A stretch of DNA of 64,000 bases from Nocardioides sp. NBC_00368 (lineage in GTDB: Bacteria > Actinomycetota > Actinomycetes > Propionibacteriales > Nocardioidaceae). Location: assembly GCF_036090055.1 (NCBI RefSeq), contig NZ_CP107970.1, forward strand, positions 1,924,501 to 1,988,500, read 5' to 3'. The translations under genes and the position numbers were made by a program. Within the stretch, counting starts at the first letter, position 1. Each line of letters opens with the position of its first letter. A model generated the notes under the pieces. It ran no database searches and was not told the origin of the DNA. It worked only from the letters and a program-made list of their open reading frames with translations. Below, in pieces: positions 60,671 to 64,000 of this stretch.

Positions 60671-61936
60671 CTATTGCTTGGGCTGGGCGAGCGCCATCGG
60701 TGGCGTGTTGCCAGCCGTGGCGCCCTCGGCGTACTGCGGCGTGACCATGAAGACGAACTCGTACACGTGGTCGTTGGCGAGCTCTTCGGAGACGTAGGAC
60801 TCGCCGATCCGGATTCCGTTGCGCATGAGTAGTTCTTGGTGGGCGGGGAAGGCCGTCCAGTCATTGTTGACGGAGTTCCCCAGAACTTCGAGTGCCCAGG
60901 TGTCGCTGCCGACCATCGCAGGTCTGAACTGTGCGAGCCAGCGTGCCTCGCGCAGGTAGATTCCAGGCAGGCCGGAGGCGCCTTCCCACCGGCGGATGTC
61001 GGCCTCGTCTCGGGTCTTGAGGAGCTCGTTCCATCCGGTGTGGAAGAGGAGGGCATCTCCGGGCTCGATCTGGGAGATCCCACCGAACTCCATCGCCTGT
61101 TCGATGTCTTCGACCGTGATTCGGTAACCCTCGCGGAGCAGCGGCTTGTTGTTGGCTGCGGGTTCGGCGAGGTCGGAGGTGGCGTTCTGCGCCAGCTTGA
61201 CCCCGAGAATGTCGAGCAGCACGCCCCGCGTTGCGATCGGCCCCATGTGCTCTGACCCGAGCTTGGTCGTGCCGTGGCTCTTCGCGATCTCGGGCCCACG
61301 GTGTCCGTTGTAGAAGTACTCCCCTGCCCCGATGTGGTTGAGGTTGTCCAACTGAGAACCGATCTGATAGGTCGTTGCAAGCGGAGCGGGGTGCTTGTTG
61401 GAGGCGAACCCCTGGAATCGCTCCTCGTGAATGCTGAGCTTGTTCTCGCCGAGTGGGTCGACCCCGACGAGGACGCCTCCGTCGTCGACGAATCCGGGCG
61501 GCGGCTCGTAGCCGGCGATGGTGAGCCGCTGTTCGTAGTTGCGGGGCGGGTTGGTCTTGAAGGCCGGGAACCCGTTCCACATGAGCTCGCCCAGGTTGTA
61601 CGTCTTGACCGGTCGGTGTCGCTTCAGCAGGCCGACTGCGGCAGCGGTCTTCAGGTCGGTGACCTCGTTGAAGCTGCCTCGCTGGTCCTCGGGGCCGTAC
61701 GGGCCAGGTGCCCAGTCGGACAGTTTCGAGGGATCGGCGTAGTCGAACGGGATGTCGTCGAAGTCCTGCGGCGTCGAGGGCCGCCTCCCCCGGGCCGACG
61801 GCATCGCCGCTGCCGCGCCGGCGTCAGCGTGGGTGCCGAGCGCCGCGGCCGCGCCGACAGCGCCAGCCATTCGAAGCGCGTCACGACGGCTGGGGCGGTG
61901 CTTGTCCAGGTAGTTGGTCAACAGATCGGGGTTCAC
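60671..61936 (-). CDS. Tat-exported cyclase-family (kynurenine formamidase-like) enzyme
   Basis: The 421-aa protein starts at GTG 61936. A twin-arginine signal is visible: SRRDALRMAGAVGAAAALG, residues 16-34. The cyclase-fold (PF04199-like) active site region reads SQLDNLNHIGAGEYFYNG (194-211), with D197 and H201 as likely metal ligands; LLFHTGWNELL and SDTWALE follow. Such enzymes hydrolyse cyclic or amide bonds in aromatic and other small molecules. It is folded before export and would act outside. It precedes the MHS transporter gene in space and shares its strand, with 36 bases between. Confidence 0.82.
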   Translation of the reverse strand: MNPDLLTNYLDKHRPSRRDALRMAGAVGAAAALGTHADAGAAAAMPSARGRRPSTPQDFDDIPFDYADPSKLSDWAPGPYGPEDQRGSFNEVTDLKTAAAVGLLKRHRPVKTYNLGELMWNGFPAFKTNPPRNYEQRLTIAGYEPPPGFVDDGGVLVGVDPLGENKLSIHEERFQGFASNKHPAPLATTYQIGSQLDNLNHIGAGEYFYNGHRGPEIAKSHGTTKLGSEHMGPIATRGVLLDILGVKLAQNATSDLAEPAANNKPLLREGYRITVEDIEQAMEFGGISQIEPGDALLFHTGWNELLKTRDEADIRRWEGASGLPGIYLREARWLAQFRPAMVGSDTWALEVLGNSVNNDWTAFPAHQELLMRNGIRIGESYVSEELANDHVYEFVFMVTPQYAEGATAGNTPPMALAQPKQ

Positions 61937-61972
61937 GATGAGTGCCTTTCGTTGCGAGATGGTCAGGTGATG

Positions 61973-63334
61973 TCAGGCCTCGTCGAGCACCCGGTCGTGC
62001 CGAAGCGAGGACCGCGCCGTCTCCTTGGCGGTCAGCACGGCTGCCAGGGTGAGGACCGCGGCGATCGTCACGTAGACCGCGACAGCGGTCGTGTTGGGCG
62101 CCTCGACGTCGCCGAGGAGCTTCAGGGCGATGATCGGCGCGAGTGCTCCGGCGAAGATCGAGGCCAACTGGTAGCCGACCGAGGCCCCGGTGTAGCGCAC
62201 CGAGGTGCCGAACAGCTCGGAGAAGAACGCCGCCTGCGGTGCGTACATCAGTGCGTGCAGCAGCAGACCCACGACCACGGCAAGGACGATCTTGGAGTCG
62301 TCCTTGCTGCCGATCAGGTCGAAGAACACCCAGGACCACGCGGCAACGCCGATCGCGCCGACGATGTAGAGCGGGCGCCGACCGACCCTGTCGGAGAGTG
62401 CTCCGATGATCGGGATCGCGACGAAGTGGACGATGGAGGCGAGCAACAGCGCCTGGAGGATGGGGCCCTTCTCCCCGCCGACATAGTCGACCAGGTAGGT
62501 GATCGAGATGATCGTGAAGATGTAGTAGGAGATGTTCTCGGCCAACCGCATGCCCATCGCCACCAGGACCTCGCGCGGGTACTTGCGGATCACCTCGAGG
62601 AGCGGCATGTGGTTCGCCTCAGCCTTCTTGTGGCTCATCTCGGCCCGCGCTTCCGCGTAGACCGGAGACTCCTCGATCTGCAGGCGTACCCACAGTCCGA
62701 CGCCGACGAGCACGGCGCTGAGAAGGAACGGAATCCGCCAGCCCCAGGCGTTGAACGCGTCGTCGGACTGCATCATGGCGAGCAGCCACAGCACCCCGGT
62801 GGCGAGCAGGTTGCCCAGCGGTACGCCCGCCTGGACCCAGGATGACCAGAATCCGCGGTGGGTGTCTTTGCCGTGCTCGGCGACCATCAGCACCGCGCCA
62901 CCCCACTCGCCCCCGACGGCGAACCCCTGCAGGAGTCGGCACGCCAGCAGTAGCAGAGGCGCAGCCAGCCCGATGGCGGCGTACGTCGGCAGCAGCCCGA
63001 TCGCGATGGTGGACAGGCCCATCATCATGAGCGAGAAGACGAGCATCTTCTTTCGGCCGACCTTGTCACCGAAGTGGCCGAAGACGATGCCGCCGAGTGG
63101 CCGGGCGACGAAGCCCAGCGCGTACGTGCCGAAGGCGAGCAGGGTTGCCGTGACCGGCTCGGACTCGGGGAAGAACAGCTTGCCGAACACGAGCGCGGCC
63201 GCCGAGCCGTAGAGGAAGAAGTCGTACCACTCGACGGCGGTGCCGACCAAGGAGGCGAATACGACTCTGACGACGCTGACCGGTCGCTTGCCCTTCGGGG
63301 GCGAACTCACGTCAGGGGTGTTGAGGTTGGGCAT
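61973..63334 (-). CDS. MFS transporter, metabolite:H+ symporter (MHS) family
   Basis: The 453-aa protein starts at ATG 63334 behind AAGAGAG. About twelve membrane segments are seen. The MHS signatures are GTAVEWYDFFLYGSAAALVF near 27-46, RPLGGIVFGHFGDKVGRKKMLV near 77-98 and LLQGFAVGGEWGGAVLM near 137-153. Family members import betaine, proline, dicarboxylates or aromatic acids. With the cyclase and alcohol dehydrogenase it forms a separate uptake and conversion unit. The substrate cannot be read from sequence. Confidence 0.9.
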   Translation of the reverse strand: MPNLNTPDVSSPPKGKRPVSVVRVVFASLVGTAVEWYDFFLYGSAAALVFGKLFFPESEPVTATLLAFGTYALGFVARPLGGIVFGHFGDKVGRKKMLVFSLMMMGLSTIAIGLLPTYAAIGLAAPLLLLACRLLQGFAVGGEWGGAVLMVAEHGKDTHRGFWSSWVQAGVPLGNLLATGVLWLLAMMQSDDAFNAWGWRIPFLLSAVLVGVGLWVRLQIEESPVYAEARAEMSHKKAEANHMPLLEVIRKYPREVLVAMGMRLAENISYYIFTIISITYLVDYVGGEKGPILQALLLASIVHFVAIPIIGALSDRVGRRPLYIVGAIGVAAWSWVFFDLIGSKDDSKIVLAVVVGLLLHALMYAPQAAFFSELFGTSVRYTGASVGYQLASIFAGALAPIIALKLLGDVEAPNTTAVAVYVTIAAVLTLAAVLTAKETARSSLRHDRVLDEA

Positions 63335-63398
63335 GTGAACTCTCTTTTCGAGGGCGGGTGGGAGTAGGTCGGTCAGACCCGGTGGATGTGTGGGCCGC

Positions 63399-64000
63399 TC
63401 ACGGCTCATCGAGGACGATCACCTGGCGTACGGCGTCGCCGTTCGCGAGTGCGTCCATGGCGTCGTTGATCTCGTCGAGCCGGATCCGACTGATCAGCTT
63501 CTCGACAGGCAGGCGGCCGCTGCGCCACCACTGGACGAAGCGAGGGATGTCGCGTGAGGGCACAGCCCAGCCGAGGTAGCAACCGAGGACTGTGCGCGAC
63601 TCCATGGTCAGCGTGAGCGGTGAGATCTCGCTGCGCGCCTCAGCTCGGGGAAGCCCGACGGTGACGGTGCGGCCGCCCGGCGCGGTGGCGGCGTACGCGG
63701 TCTCGAAGGCACGGGCGTCACCAGCGCACTCGAGGACATGGGAGGCCGTGACGCCGAGCTTGGCCACTTCCGTAGCGGTGTAGACGGCGTCGGCCCCCAG
63801 CTCGCGGGCGAGCTGCAGCTTGTCGAGGTTGTTGTCCACCGCGATCACTTCGCCGGCGTCCTGCGCGACCGCGGCCAGCAGTGCTGCCATGCCGACACCG
63901 CCGAGGCCGACGATCATGACGCTGTCGCCGGCGGTCGGCTGAACGGCGTTGAGAAGTGCTCCCCCGCCGGTCAGCACGGCGCAGCCGAGGATCGCGGCCA
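63399..64000 (-). CDS. zinc-type alcohol dehydrogenase (MDR), 5' end outside window
   Basis: The C-terminal 200 residues are present; the N-terminal catalytic zinc region lies beyond the window. The NAD-binding segment SVMIVGLGGVGMAALLAAVAQ begins near 63930, followed by EVIAVDNNLDKLQLARELGADAVY and the end PVEKLISRIRLDEINDAMDALANGDAVRQVIV. This is the class III-like or aryl-alcohol dehydrogenase layout. It could oxidise an alcohol from the adjoining pathway. It precedes the MHS gene on the same strand by about 65 bases. Confidence 0.88.
   Translation of the reverse strand, partial: AAILGCAVLTGGGALLNAVQPTAGDSVMIVGLGGVGMAALLAAVAQDAGEVIAVDNNLDKLQLARELGADAVYTATEVAKLGVTASHVLECAGDARAFETAYAATAPGGRTVTVGLPRAEARSEISPLTLTMESRTVLGCYLGWAVPSRDIPRFVQWWRSGRLPVEKLISRIRLDEINDAMDALANGDAVRQVIVLDEP

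Noticed and set aside
1..64000. CRISPR arrays, rRNA, intact tRNA genes, type IV secretion genes
   Set aside because: None were seen; without secretion genes in view, self-transfer as opposed to mobilization cannot be claimed.

Overview
The window is high-GC actinobacterial DNA: frequent GTG starts, AGGAGG-type ribosome binding sites, a CGNR-type zinc-finger protein, GcoA-like P450 and Mn-type HpaD enzymes, and many GTACG words. The style fits Nocardioidaceae (Nocardioides-like), but genus is inference. No rRNA, intact tRNA or CRISPR array was seen.

Layout. (1) 1-2500 looks like host chromosome: an anti-sigma-type ATPase (cut by the window edge), a CGNR zinc-finger protein, a small CxxC protein, a LuxR-type regulator and a strong terminator. 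(2) At 2501-2523 there is a fragment matching the 3' end of a tRNA on the minus strand, directly after that terminator. It is followed by a tyrosine integrase, an excisionase-like HTH protein, an XRE/TPR regulator coupled to a repeat protein, and a TetR regulator. This is the boundary of an integrative element whose other end I do not find, so it would run to or past 64000. (3) 7104-12605 is a minus-strand run of mostly unknown proteins headed by an ArdC-type protein with a zincin motif. (4) 12994-16818 is a possible restriction or defence module: a PD-(D/E)xK-like protein, an unknown protein overlapping it, and an N6/N4 DNA methyltransferase fused to an Mrr-like nuclease domain. (5) 16888-18695 is an IS1634-family insertion flanked by a perfect 186-bp direct repeat. 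(6) 19241-24913 encodes a 1890-aa MobF-type relaxase-helicase with a C-terminal primase/TOPRIM region.

(7) 25572-38439 is aromatic-catabolic block A: thiolase, solute-binding-like protein, MhpA/orcinol-hydroxylase-type flavoprotein, type I extradiol dioxygenase, two FAH-family enzymes, PaaI-like thioesterase, acetoacetyl-CoA synthetase, cupin, TetR and an aromatic-acid MFS permease. A shared GATACGA..CG motif at three promoter regions suggests one TetR regulon. The gene set fits ring hydroxylation, ring cleavage, hydrolysis to pyruvate plus acetoacetate, then acetoacetyl-CoA and acetyl-CoA. (8) 38440-39240 is a scar region with a glycosyltransferase remnant and an IS1380-like transposase remnant. 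(9) 39255-46574 is block B: ornithine-cyclodeaminase-like protein, aldehyde dehydrogenase, DapA-like aldolase/hydratase, LysR, and a P450-ferredoxin-reductase system. (10) 46590-56166 is block C, homoprotocatechuate meta-cleavage: IclR, flavin monooxygenase, Nramp metal transporter, HpaH, HpaI, HpaG fused to an RraA-like domain, HpaE and HpaD. (11) 56674-64000 holds a secreted GH106-like glycosidase, a TetR regulator, a Tat-exported cyclase-family enzyme, an MHS transporter and a partial zinc-type alcohol dehydrogenase.

Overall the window reads as an integrative, probably mobilizable element with its own defence candidate, loaded with three aromatic degradation blocks assembled next to transposase and regulator remnants.
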